Source: Actinomycetota bacterium (lineage in GTDB: Bacteria; Actinomycetota; Thermoleophilia; Gaiellales; Gaiellaceae). From it: a DNA stretch of 10,997 nt. Position numbers and translations under genes: made by a program. The stretch is from assembly GCA_013817555.1 (NCBI GenBank), contig JACDCN010000049.1, positions 1 to 10,997 on the forward strand, given 5' to 3'. Below, piece after piece: positions 4,741-10,997 of this stretch (the first letter of the stretch is position 1; every line of letters starts with the position of its first letter). The notes below the pieces were generated by a model, which saw only the letters and a list, made by a program, of their open reading frames with translations, was not told the DNA's origin and did not search any database.

Positions 4741-5877
4741 CTACGCCGTCTGGCGGTCCGGCGACTTCGTCTCTGACTGCGCGGCCTCGTCGCGGCGGCG
4801 TCTTCGTGGGCTCGTCAGCTTGACGATCTCCAGCAGGTAGATCACGAAGATCGAGAAGGCGATCGCGACCAAGGCGATCGCCGTGACTGCGACCGTCTCC
4901 CAGAGATGCCAGTCGCCTCCCTCCCGGAACGGGACGAAGCGGGTCGCGAGGGCGGCGCCGGCGAGGCTGGCGCACCACAGCCACATGGTCACCGCGGCGC
5001 GCCGTTGCGAGAAGCCGATGTTCAGAAAACGGTGGTGGAGATGGCCCTGGTCCGCGGTGTAGATCGGCCGCGCATGCTTCAACCGGCGCGCGACCACGAA
5101 GGACGTGTCGATGATCGGCACGGCCAAAACGAGCAGCGGGAGCAGGAGGACGACGGTAGACGCGGTCTTGAGCAGGCCCTGAATCGAGACGGACGCGAGG
5201 ATGAAGCCGAGACAGAGCGCTCCCGAGTCACCCATGAAGATCCGGGCCGGGAAGAAGTTGTGCCGCAAGAAGCCGAGGCACGATCCGGCGACGATCGCGG
5301 AGAGGATCGCGGGGTCGGCCTTTCCGAGCGAGAGCGCGAGGGTCGCGTAGGTCGCGCCGGCGATTGCGCAGACGCCGGCCGCGAGCCCGTCGAGCCCGTC
5401 CAGGAAATTGACCATGTTCATCACCGCGACGATGAACAGCATCGAAAGCGGAACGCCGAGCCAGGCGGGCAGATCCATCACTCCGACGAAAGGAAGCGTG
5501 AAGTGGTCGATCCAGACGCCGAACGCTGGCGGGATCGCAGCCGCCAGCAACTGGCCGGAGAGCTTCGCCGGAGGCGAGAGGCCGCGGAAGTCGTCGATCG
5601 CACCGACGACCGTCGCAACAGCTGCGCCGAGGAGGACGCCCCGGCTCTCGCCCGAGAGGTCGAGGAAGGCGAGCGCAGGCACGAGGATTCCGAGAAAGAT
5701 CGCGAGCCCGCCGAGCCGCGGTATCGGGCGTCTGTTCAAACGGCGCGCGTCCGGATGGTCTACCGCGCCGAGCATCCGCGCCATGCCGCCGACAGCCGGC
5801 GTGAGCAACACGACGATGCCGAATGCGATGCCGAGCCCGTATAGGACCTCCGGCGTCGCCCTGAGCTCGTCCAGCAC
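4741..5877 (-). CDS. WecA/TagO-type undecaprenyl-phosphate sugar-1-phosphate transferase
   Basis: Polytopic membrane enzyme of the MraY/WecA superfamily with 378 residues. It moves a sugar-1-phosphate, probably GlcNAc-1-P from UDP-GlcNAc, onto undecaprenyl phosphate to begin a cell-envelope glycan. Superfamily signatures are PRLGG (53-57), the metal-binding DDFRGLSP (95-102), NFLDGLDGLAAG (157-168), FFPARIFMGDSGA (208-220) and the HLHHR motif (279-283). HLHHR is typical of WecA, TagO and Rfe and separates them from MraY. About ten or eleven hydrophobic segments are visible. The last 25 residues are a cytoplasmic tail with RRRRR. The start GTG 5877-5875 lies six bases after the upp stop and lacks a good ribosome site. 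The place before the atp genes matches wecA (rfe) in mycobacteria. Confidence 0.9.
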   Translation of the reverse strand: MLDELRATPEVLYGLGIAFGIVVLLTPAVGGMARMLGAVDHPDARRLNRRPIPRLGGLAIFLGILVPALAFLDLSGESRGVLLGAAVATVVGAIDDFRGLSPPAKLSGQLLAAAIPPAFGVWIDHFTLPFVGVMDLPAWLGVPLSMLFIVAVMNMVNFLDGLDGLAAGVCAIAGATYATLALSLGKADPAILSAIVAGSCLGFLRHNFFPARIFMGDSGALCLGFILASVSIQGLLKTASTVVLLLPLLVLAVPIIDTSFVVARRLKHARPIYTADQGHLHHRFLNIGFSQRRAAVTMWLWCASLAGAALATRFVPFREGGDWHLWETVAVTAIALVAIAFSIFVIYLLEIVKLTSPRRRRRDEAAQSETKSPDRQTA

Positions 5878-5883
5878 GACCGG

Positions 5884-6546
5884 TTACTTCGTCCCGTACA
5901 GCCGGTCGCCTGCGTCGCCGAGGCCCGGGAGGATGTAGCCCTTCTCGTTCAGCCCGCGGTCGACGGAGGCCACGACGATCAGCACCTCGGGGTGCTCGCG
6001 GTGAACCCGTTCGATGCCCTCAGGAGCCGCGATGAGGGCGATCAGGCGTATCGACGTCGCCCCTGCCCGCTTGACGGTCTCGATCGCCGCTGCCGTCGAG
6101 TTCCCCGTAGCGAGCATCGGGTCGAGCAGGATCACGTCGCGGTCGGCTATGTCGCCCGGCAGCTTCACGAAGTACTCGACCGGCTCGAGCGTCTCCTCGT
6201 CCCGAAAGAGGCCGATGAAACCGACGCGTGCGCCCGGAACGAGCGAGAGCACTGCGTCGAGCATCCCGACTCCCGCGCGAAGGATGGGGCAGACCGCGAC
6301 CTTCTTGCCGGAGATGCGACGCGCCGCCGTCCGCTCGAGCGGGGTCTCGATCTCGATCTCCTCGTCCGCGAGATCCTTCGTGGCTTCGTAGGTGAGGAGA
6401 AGCGTGAGCTCGTTCACGAGCTGCCGGAACATCTGCGTCGTCGTCGTCACGTCACGCAGCAACCCGAGCTTGTGCTGCACCAGCGGATGCATCACCTCCG
6501 TGACCTGTGCGGTCGCAGAGGTTTCGAGGTCAGTCCTGGTTTCCAT
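5884..6546 (-). CDS. upp: Uracil phosphoribosyltransferase
   Basis: Pyrimidine salvage enzyme of the cytoplasm that joins uracil and PRPP to give UMP and pyrophosphate. From ATG 6546 it has 220 residues; bacterial enzymes usually have about 208-210. HPLVQHKLGLLRD (20-32) is the usual N-terminal signature. VAVCPILRAGVGM lies at 83-95, the PRPP loop DPMLATGNS at 142-150, and the uracil-binding C-terminus YILPGLGDAGDRLYG at 204-218. The start is uncertain. GTG 6558 would add four residues, and ATG 6492, directly after GGAGGTG, would leave only one residue before the HPLVQHK signature. The gene overlaps the end of glyA by 17 bases, so translation is probably coupled. It supplies nucleotides next to glyA, which feeds one-carbon units. 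Confidence 0.95.
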   Translation of the reverse strand: METRTDLETSATAQVTEVMHPLVQHKLGLLRDVTTTTQMFRQLVNELTLLLTYEATKDLADEEIEIETPLERTAARRISGKKVAVCPILRAGVGMLDAVLSLVPGARVGFIGLFRDEETLEPVEYFVKLPGDIADRDVILLDPMLATGNSTAAAIETVKRAGATSIRLIALIAAPEGIERVHREHPEVLIVVASVDRGLNEKGYILPGLGDAGDRLYGTK

Positions 6547-7843
6547 GTCGCCCGTCACCGAAAGTCGGGTACGCGCCCTTGCCCGCGTACAGGGGCTGGC
6601 GCTCGCAGAGAGCGGCGCTCCGGGCGGCGAGAGCCGTAAGGTCTGGATCCCGCCCGAGCGCCTCGCACATGATCCGGCCGACCTCGCGGAAGTCGTCCTC
6701 GTCGAAGCCGCGGATGGTGAGCGCGGGAGTCCCGATGCGGAAGCCGGACGCGACCGTCGGCGAACGCTCGTCGAAGGGCACCGTGTTCCGGTTCACCGTG
6801 ATGCCGACTCCGGCCAGCCGCTCCTCCGCCTCCTTGCCGGACCACTCGGTCGAGCGCAGATCGACGAGAAGGAGATGCGTGTCGGTTCCGCCGGTCAGCA
6901 CGTCGAGCCCACCCTGCTGGAGAGTTTCGGCAAGCACGTCTGCGTTCGCACGCACGCTCTCCTGGTAGTGCCGAAACGGCTCCGAGGCAGCGATCAGGAA
7001 GCATGCGGCCTTCGCCGCGATGACGTGGTTGAGCGGACCGCCCTGCATTCCCGGGAACACCGCCCGATCCACCGCCTGCGCGTGCTCTTCCTTGCAGAGG
7101 ATGAACCCGGACCGCGGGCCGGCGAGCGTCTTGTGCGTCGTCGAGGTGACGAAGTCGCAATGCGGCACAGGGCTCGGATGGATGCCCGCGGCGACGAGCC
7201 CGGCGAAGTGGGCCATGTCGCAAAGCAGGTAGGCGCCCACGTCGTCAGCGATCTCGCGGAAACGCCAGGCCTCGACGGTCCGCGGATACGCCGAGCCTCC
7301 GCATATGACCAGCTTCGGCCGATGTTCTCTCGCGAGCGCTAGGACTTCGTCGTAGTCCACAAGGTTCGTCTCACGTGAGACCCCGTAGTGGACGATCGAA
7401 TACAGCCGGCCGGAGAAATTGACCTTCAACCCATGGGTGAGATGGCCGCCGTGCGAGAGCTCGAGCGAGAGGATGGTGTCGCCCGGCTTCAGGCACGCGA
7501 AGTACACGGCCATGTTCGTCTGCGCGCCGGCATGGGGCTGCACGTTCGAGTGCTCGGCTCCAAAGAGCGCCTTCGCGCGGTCGATGGCGAGCTGCTCGAT
7601 CTCGTCCACGACCTCGCAGCCGCCGTAGTAGCGCCGCCCCGGATACCCCTCCGAGTACTTGTTCGTCGCGACGCTCCCGACGGCCTCGAGCAGCGCCGGC
7701 CAGGTGAAGTTCTCGGACGCGATCAGCTCGATTTCGCCGCGCTGGCGGTCGAGCTCTCGTTCGAGGAGATCGGCGATCTCGGGATCGACGTCTGCGAGGC
7801 CGGCCGAGCGGAGGTCCTCGAGCGTCAACTGCGCAATGGCCAT
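6530..7843 (-). CDS. glyA: Serine hydroxymethyltransferase
   Basis: PLP enzyme that converts serine and tetrahydrofolate to glycine and 5,10-methylene-tetrahydrofolate, the main source of one-carbon units. It has 437 residues, a normal length. Signatures are LIASENFTWPALLEAVGS (40-57), NKYSEGYPGRRYYGG (61-75), HSNVQPHAGAQTN (98-110), DMAHFAGLVAAG (209-220, with Asp209 to the PLP nitrogen) and STTHKTLAGPRSG (234-246, with the Schiff-base lysine K238). The C-terminal arginine lies in SGFRIGTPA (366-374). The ATG at 7843-7841 gives a usual N-terminus but has no clear ribosome site. It lies ten bases after tsaC and overlaps upp. Confidence 0.97.
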   Translation of the reverse strand: MAIAQLTLEDLRSAGLADVDPEIADLLERELDRQRGEIELIASENFTWPALLEAVGSVATNKYSEGYPGRRYYGGCEVVDEIEQLAIDRAKALFGAEHSNVQPHAGAQTNMAVYFACLKPGDTILSLELSHGGHLTHGLKVNFSGRLYSIVHYGVSRETNLVDYDEVLALAREHRPKLVICGGSAYPRTVEAWRFREIADDVGAYLLCDMAHFAGLVAAGIHPSPVPHCDFVTSTTHKTLAGPRSGFILCKEEHAQAVDRAVFPGMQGGPLNHVIAAKAACFLIAASEPFRHYQESVRANADVLAETLQQGGLDVLTGGTDTHLLLVDLRSTEWSGKEAEERLAGVGITVNRNTVPFDERSPTVASGFRIGTPALTIRGFDEDDFREVGRIMCEALGRDPDLTALAARSAALCERQPLYAGKGAYPTFGDGRHGNQD

Positions 7844-7853
7844 CGCCAGGATG

Positions 7854-8459
7854 CTACTCGGCCAGGGAGCGGACCTCTGCGAGGGCCTGGGCTGCGAGCA
7901 CGGCGCCCTCGCGGAGCACTCGAGGCTCCGAACCCGTCAGATCGAGCACCGTGGACGGCGTTCCCGGCAGCTCGCCACCCTCGACGACGACAGCAACCGC
8001 CTCGCGAAGCTCATCCGGGACGTCGGAGACGCGCCGTGGCTCGGGCCCGCCGTGGAGGTTTGCGCTCGTGGCGGCAACTGCCCGCACCGCCTCGAGCAGG
8101 TCGCCGCCCGGTCCGCGGACGTCCGGCACTCGAACACCGATCGTCTCGGGGTTCCTTCCGCTGAGCCAGGGGAACCGACGGGCCGGATTCGGGAGCACGA
8201 GCGTGTACGGGCCGGGCAGAAGATGCCGAGCAAGCGCGAGGGCTCGCTCGGGCAGGTCGGGGACGCATTCGATGAGCGAGTCGACGCTGGAGGCGACGAT
8301 CGCTATCGGCTGATCCGGCGAGCGACCCTTCAGCAGCGAAAGAGCCCGCACGGACTCCTCGGCGCTCGGGTCACAGGCGAGTCCGTACACGGTGTCGGTC
8401 GGTATGACGACGATCTCGGCGGCCCGGATCGCGGCAATGGCTCGCTCGACCTCGCTCAC
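7854..8459 (-). CDS. tsaC: L-threonylcarbamoyladenylate synthase (TsaC/Sua5/YrdC)
   Basis: Makes threonylcarbamoyl-AMP from threonine, bicarbonate and ATP, the first step of the universal tRNA modification t6A37. It has 201 residues, so it is the short TsaC form without the C-terminal Sua5 domain. Motifs are PTDTVYGL (20-27), KGRSPDQP (44-51), LLPGPYTLVLP (80-90), IGVRVPD (107-113), ATSANLHGG (130-138; many members have SG where this has HGG) and PSTVLDL (168-174). The start GTG 8459-8457 shares GTGA with the toxin stop, so its translation is probably coupled to vapC. In related genomes it usually follows prmC directly; here the toxin-antitoxin pair intervenes. Confidence 0.93.
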   Translation of the reverse strand: MSEVERAIAAIRAAEIVVIPTDTVYGLACDPSAEESVRALSLLKGRSPDQPIAIVASSVDSLIECVPDLPERALALARHLLPGPYTLVLPNPARRFPWLSGRNPETIGVRVPDVRGPGGDLLEAVRAVAATSANLHGGPEPRRVSDVPDELREAVAVVVEGGELPGTPSTVLDLTGSEPRVLREGAVLAAQALAEVRSLAE

Positions 8460-8857
8460 GCTCCGAGAACTGTCCAGCCGAGCGACCGTGCGGCGGTGGC
8501 GAGGCGGCGATCGAACGTGACGAACGGGAACTCCCCGCCGCCCAGCACGTCTGCCGCCCCGAGATGAAGAGCGTCGAGCGCGCGTACGCCGGTGCTCTCT
8601 GCGAGCACGGCCGCACGCTCACAAAGGGGCTCGTCCAACTCGGCGATCCGCATGTGACCCCACTGCAGTCGAAAGAGATCGCGCGCCGCTCTGAGTGCCG
8701 ATGGCTCGACGCTACGAACGAGATTCCGACGAACCTCGACCAGCGTATGCCGGCCGGAGGCCCAGTCAGCATCCGAGTTCAAAATGCTGAGTGCCTCGTG
8801 CCTGTCGGGCTCGTCGAGGTGTGTCTTGAGAAGCGCGCTCGCATCCACGTACTGCAT
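8456..8857 (-). CDS. vapC: PIN-domain ribonuclease toxin, VapC type
   Basis: A 133-residue PIN-domain protein, a normal VapC length. All four acidic metal-ligand positions are in place: Asp5 (YVDASALL), Glu41 (TLVEVRR), Asp95 (RALDALHLGAA) and Asp116 (VTFDRRL). Known VapC proteins are Mg-dependent endoribonucleases that cut tRNA or rRNA and stop translation when free of antitoxin. The catalytic set looks intact, so it is probably active. The ATG overlaps the antitoxin stop by one base (TGATG), and its own stop overlaps tsaC by four bases. Its RNA target cannot be read from the sequence. Confidence 0.9.
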   Translation of the reverse strand: MQYVDASALLKTHLDEPDRHEALSILNSDADWASGRHTLVEVRRNLVRSVEPSALRAARDLFRLQWGHMRIAELDEPLCERAAVLAESTGVRALDALHLGAADVLGGGEFPFVTFDRRLATAARSLGWTVLGA

Positions 8858-9147
8858 CAGTCGCCGCGATCTTCGTCCATCATCTCCTGGACGGTCATCC
8901 TGCCCTTGAAAACCTTCGTCGGCATCGGGGGTGGACCTGGGAGCCGCGGTGGTGTCACCCGTCCTTCCCGAACCAGCTGCTCGACCCGATCCTCGAGAGA
9001 GAGCGGCCCGATAGCTGCCTTGGCGCGGCCGCGATGGGTCACGACAATCGTCTCGCCGGCGGCCGCCCGATCGAGGTAGTGCGACAACTTCGCCTTTAGC
9101 TCGCGGATGCCCACTCTCGTAGTCACGATATCGCGCATTGTAGTCAT
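8857..9147 (-). CDS. vapB: Phd/YefM-type antitoxin paired with the PIN toxin
   Basis: A 96-residue antitoxin. The N-terminal DNA-binding part reads VGIRELKAKLSHYLDRAAAGETIVVTHRGRAKAAI (12-46), the hallmark of the Phd/YefM (prevent-host-death) fold. The C-terminal half is Pro-rich then acidic (TPPRLPGPPPMP, then MMDEDRGD) and probably wraps the toxin. Antitoxins of this type also repress their own operon. ATG 9147 lies one base after the prmC stop. GTG 9126-9124, seven codons in, would begin closer to the conserved VGIRELK and sits in a repeated start-like context, so it may be the true start. It is found upstream of the toxin in the usual order. Confidence 0.88.
   Translation of the reverse strand: MTTMRDIVTTRVGIRELKAKLSHYLDRAAAGETIVVTHRGRAKAAIGPLSLEDRVEQLVREGRVTPPRLPGPPPMPTKVFKGRMTVQEMMDEDRGD
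9119..9147 (-). promoter_or_regulatory. Candidate promoter/operator of the toxin-antitoxin pair
   Basis: On the minus strand TGACTAC occurs twice with starts 21 bases apart (two helical turns), flanking the palindrome CGATATCG (9126-9133). TACAAT (9142-9137), a five-of-six -10 match, lies ten bases before GTG 9126. No well-spaced -35 is seen. The arrangement would fit an autorepressed internal promoter, but the same bases encode the antitoxin N-terminus and could be chance. Confidence 0.35.
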
Positions 9148-9148
9148 G

Positions 9149-9988
9149 TCAATCGGCCAATGTGGTCACGCCCTCGACAGTCCTGTCTCGCCCAGACAGG
9201 TCCTTCGCGATCCCCACTTCGATGTAGCCGAGCGTCCGCAGGAGATCGCTGACGCGGCCGGCGTCTCCCTCCGCAGATTCGAGGACGAGAGCGCCGCCCG
9301 GCCGCAGCACCGGGACCGCGCCGCGGGCAACCGCCTCGGTGGCACCTTCCCCGACTAGAGCTGCGCGCGGCTCCCAGTCGCGGACTTCGGGCTCGAGCGT
9401 CTCGATCTCGTCCGGACCGACGTACGGAGGGTTCGAGACGACGAGGTCCCACGGGCCTGCGGGAAGCCCCAGAAAGAGATCGCCGTGCACGAGCTCGACG
9501 GTGAGACCGGTGCGAGACGCGTTCTCCCGCGCGACGTCGAGCGCGTCTCGCGAGACATCCATCGCGGTGACCTCCGCTCCCGGAGCCTCATCCGCGATCG
9601 CGAGCGCGATCGCGCCGCTCCCCGTACCGACGTCGAGCACCCGCGGAGCTGCCACCCCGTCGATCAGCGCCAGGCAGCGTTCGACGACGATCTCCGTCTC
9701 AGCTCTCGGCACGAGCACACGTGCGTCGACGTTCAGCGTCAGCCGCCGGAAACCCCACTCGCCGAGCACGTACGCGAGTGGCTCCCGGCGCTCGCGCCGG
9801 GCGGCGAGACGGTCGAGCTCCGCAAGCGTGTTTGCATCCAGCTCGCGGCGACCATCCGCCCGCAGGCCGCTCCGCGTCGTCTGAAGCACGTGGGCAAGCA
9901 TGATCTCGGCGTCGACACCGGCAGACTCACAGCCGGCGTCGGCAAGCCGGTCGGCTACGCCCGAGAGAGCGGCCGCGGCGGTCGTCAC
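9149..9988 (-). CDS. prmC: Release factor glutamine N5-methyltransferase
   Basis: SAM-dependent enzyme that methylates the Gln of the GGQ motif in peptide release factors and so raises the rate of termination. It has 279 residues, a normal length. An N-terminal helical domain (about 1-75) ends in REPLAYVLGEWGF. VLVPRAETE follows at 91-99, where the common form is RPETE. SAM motif I is VLDVGTGSG (117-125), and the catalytic substrate-binding motif is SNPPYV (185-190). The start GTG 9988-9986 shares GTGA with the prfA stop, so the modifying enzyme is translationally coupled to its substrate. The antitoxin gene starts one base after its stop. Confidence 0.95.
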   Translation of the reverse strand: MTTAAAALSGVADRLADAGCESAGVDAEIMLAHVLQTTRSGLRADGRRELDANTLAELDRLAARRERREPLAYVLGEWGFRRLTLNVDARVLVPRAETEIVVERCLALIDGVAAPRVLDVGTGSGAIALAIADEAPGAEVTAMDVSRDALDVARENASRTGLTVELVHGDLFLGLPAGPWDLVVSNPPYVGPDEIETLEPEVRDWEPRAALVGEGATEAVARGAVPVLRPGGALVLESAEGDAGRVSDLLRTLGYIEVGIAKDLSGRDRTVEGVTTLAD

Positions 9989-10997
9989 ACCGAAGCAGCC
10001 GCGAGCGCCTGGCGGCGCTCCTCGGCTTGGAGCGCCTCGGTGAACTCGCCGAGGTCGCCCTCGAGCGCCTGGTCGAGCCGGTGGGCGGTGAGCTTGATCC
10101 GGTGATCGGTAATGCGGCTCTCCGCGAAGTTGTAGGTGCGGATCTTCTCCGCGCGCTCACCGCTGCCGATCTGCGACTTGCGCGCGGCCGCCAGCTCCGC
10201 TTGCTGGCGCGCTCGCTCGGCCTCGTACAATCGCGCGCGCAGCACGCGCATCGCCTTCTGGCGGTTCTGGAGCTGCGACTTCTCGTCTTGCATGGCGACG
10301 ACGATCCCGGTGGGAAGGTGCGTGATGCGGACCGCCGAATCGGTCGTGTTCACGCTCTGGCCGCCCGGCCCCGTCGAACGCATCACATCGATCTTGAGAT
10401 CCTTCTCCTCCACCTCGATCTCGACCTCTTCCGCCTCGGGCATGACCGCGACCGTCGCGGTCGAGGTGTGGATCCGTCCTTGGGACTCGGTCTCCGGCAC
10501 GCGCTGGACGCGATGCGTCCCGCCCTCGAACTTGAAAACGGAGAACGCTCCTTGCCCCTTGACGGCGAAGACGATCTCCTTGACACCGCCCGCCTCGTTC
10601 TCGCTCGTGGACAGGGTTTCGGTCTTGAACCCACGGCGCTCTGCATATCGCCACAACATCCGGTAGAGGTCTGCCGCCCAAAGTGCGGCCTCGTCGCCTC
10701 CAACGCCTTGCCGCACTTCCAGGATCACGTCCTTCTCGTCTGCCGGATCCGTCTCGACGAGCGCCAGCTTGAGCTCCTCCTCGAGTCGAGCCAGCTCCGT
10801 CTCGAGCTCGGATGACATCGTCGCGAGCTCCGGATCGTTGCGGGACGCCTCGAGATCGGCGTGTATCTGCCGCCACGCGTCGGCGAGCTTCTTCGGTCCC
10901 TCCAGCTCCTTGAGCCGGCGCCCAGACTCGGCAGCCTTGCGATGGTCGTTGTACACGGCAGGATCGGACATGCGCTCCTGCGCCTCCGCGTGAGACC
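9985..10997 (-). CDS. prfA: Peptide chain release factor 1, 5' end missing (right window edge)
   Basis: Class I release factor that reads UAA and UAG and triggers peptide release on the ribosome. About 336 residues are visible and about 20-25 are missing. The frame is open to the window edge with SHAEAQER before an ATG at 10971. That ATG is internal by comparison with the family, where MSDPAVYND-like sequence lies some 25 residues in. The stop-codon motif is the RF1-type P-x-T, here PET (10489-10497), in RVPETESQGRIHTS. The catalytic GGQ is at 10357-10365 in STGPGGQSVNTTDSAVR. The RF1 signature GVGGDEAALWAADLYRML is also present. The stop overlaps prmC by four bases. Confidence 0.96.
   Translation of the reverse strand, partial: SHAEAQERMSDPAVYNDHRKAAESGRRLKELEGPKKLADAWRQIHADLEASRNDPELATMSSELETELARLEEELKLALVETDPADEKDVILEVRQGVGGDEAALWAADLYRMLWRYAERRGFKTETLSTSENEAGGVKEIVFAVKGQGAFSVFKFEGGTHRVQRVPETESQGRIHTSTATVAVMPEAEEVEIEVEEKDLKIDVMRSTGPGGQSVNTTDSAVRITHLPTGIVVAMQDEKSQLQNRQKAMRVLRARLYEAERARQQAELAAARKSQIGSGERAEKIRTYNFAESRITDHRIKLTAHRLDQALEGDLGEFTEALQAEERRQALAAASV

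Noticed and set aside
4906..5844. 312-codon plus-strand frame opposite the wecA-like gene
   Set aside because: Highly charged, low-complexity translation and a clear polytopic enzyme on the other strand mark it as a shadow frame.
4741..5877. Assignment as MraY of peptidoglycan synthesis
   Set aside because: The HLHHR motif and gene context are those of WecA/TagO, and no mur genes are nearby.
10027..10815. 262-codon plus-strand frame opposite prfA
   Set aside because: It mirrors the release factor gene and shows no domain, ribosome site or promoter of its own.
10969..10971. ATG 10971 as the start of prfA, with AGGAG three bases upstream
   Set aside because: The frame stays open to the edge, and MSDPAVYND-like sequence is internal in the RF1 family. 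The purine-rich bases encode EAQER, so the gene is cut by the window edge rather than short.
1..10997. CRISPR array, tRNA, rRNA, insertion sequence or phage genes
   Set aside because: No repeat-spacer pattern, cloverleaf, transposase motif or terminal repeats were recognised. Apart from the toxin-antitoxin pair and the hydrolase, all genes are housekeeping.

Overview
This is a GC-rich, gene-dense chromosomal window. Nearly all genes lie on the minus strand, so the biological order runs from right to left. The order prfA, prmC, tsaC, glyA, upp, wecA-like, then the ATP synthase genes is a housekeeping arrangement known from Actinobacteria. Delta (atpH) is a separate gene rather than fused to b as in mycobacteria, and glyA and upp sit between tsaC and wecA. 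I infer a deep-branching actinobacterium (Thermoleophilia or Rubrobacteria-like), with moderate confidence and from gene order and protein character only.

Right half (about 10997 to 4741, minus strand): a tightly packed run of genes. It holds prfA (peptide release factor 1, cut by the right edge), prmC (release factor glutamine methyltransferase), a Phd-type antitoxin with a PIN-domain toxin (VapBC-like), tsaC (threonylcarbamoyl-AMP synthase for tRNA t6A), glyA (serine hydroxymethyltransferase), upp (uracil phosphoribosyltransferase) and a WecA/TagO-type polyprenyl-phosphate sugar-1-phosphate transferase. Junctions range from a 17-base overlap to a 10-base gap, so this looks like one transcription unit. 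The first half serves translation termination and tRNA modification, with the toxin-antitoxin pair wedged in without breaking the packing.

Middle (3870 to 4740): a single plus-strand alpha/beta hydrolase gene separates wecA from the ATP synthase genes. It appears to be transcribed as a leaderless mRNA. It converges on the wecA-like gene over a perfect 10-bp-arm palindrome (likely a two-way terminator hairpin) and diverges from the atp operon across a 91-base region with candidate promoters in both directions.

Left part (3869 to 1, minus strand): the F-type ATP synthase operon atpZ-atpI-atpB-atpE-atpF-atpH-atpA, with atpA cut by the left edge. The c subunit carries the features of a proton-coupled rotor. 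The one relaxed junction is the 84-111 bases between atpE and atpF. It contains a short open reading frame with a good ribosome binding site and a strong imperfect hairpin over one candidate atpF start codon. The short frame ends 4 bases before the other candidate start. This is the most unusual structure in the window. No rRNA, tRNA, CRISPR array or insertion sequence was seen.
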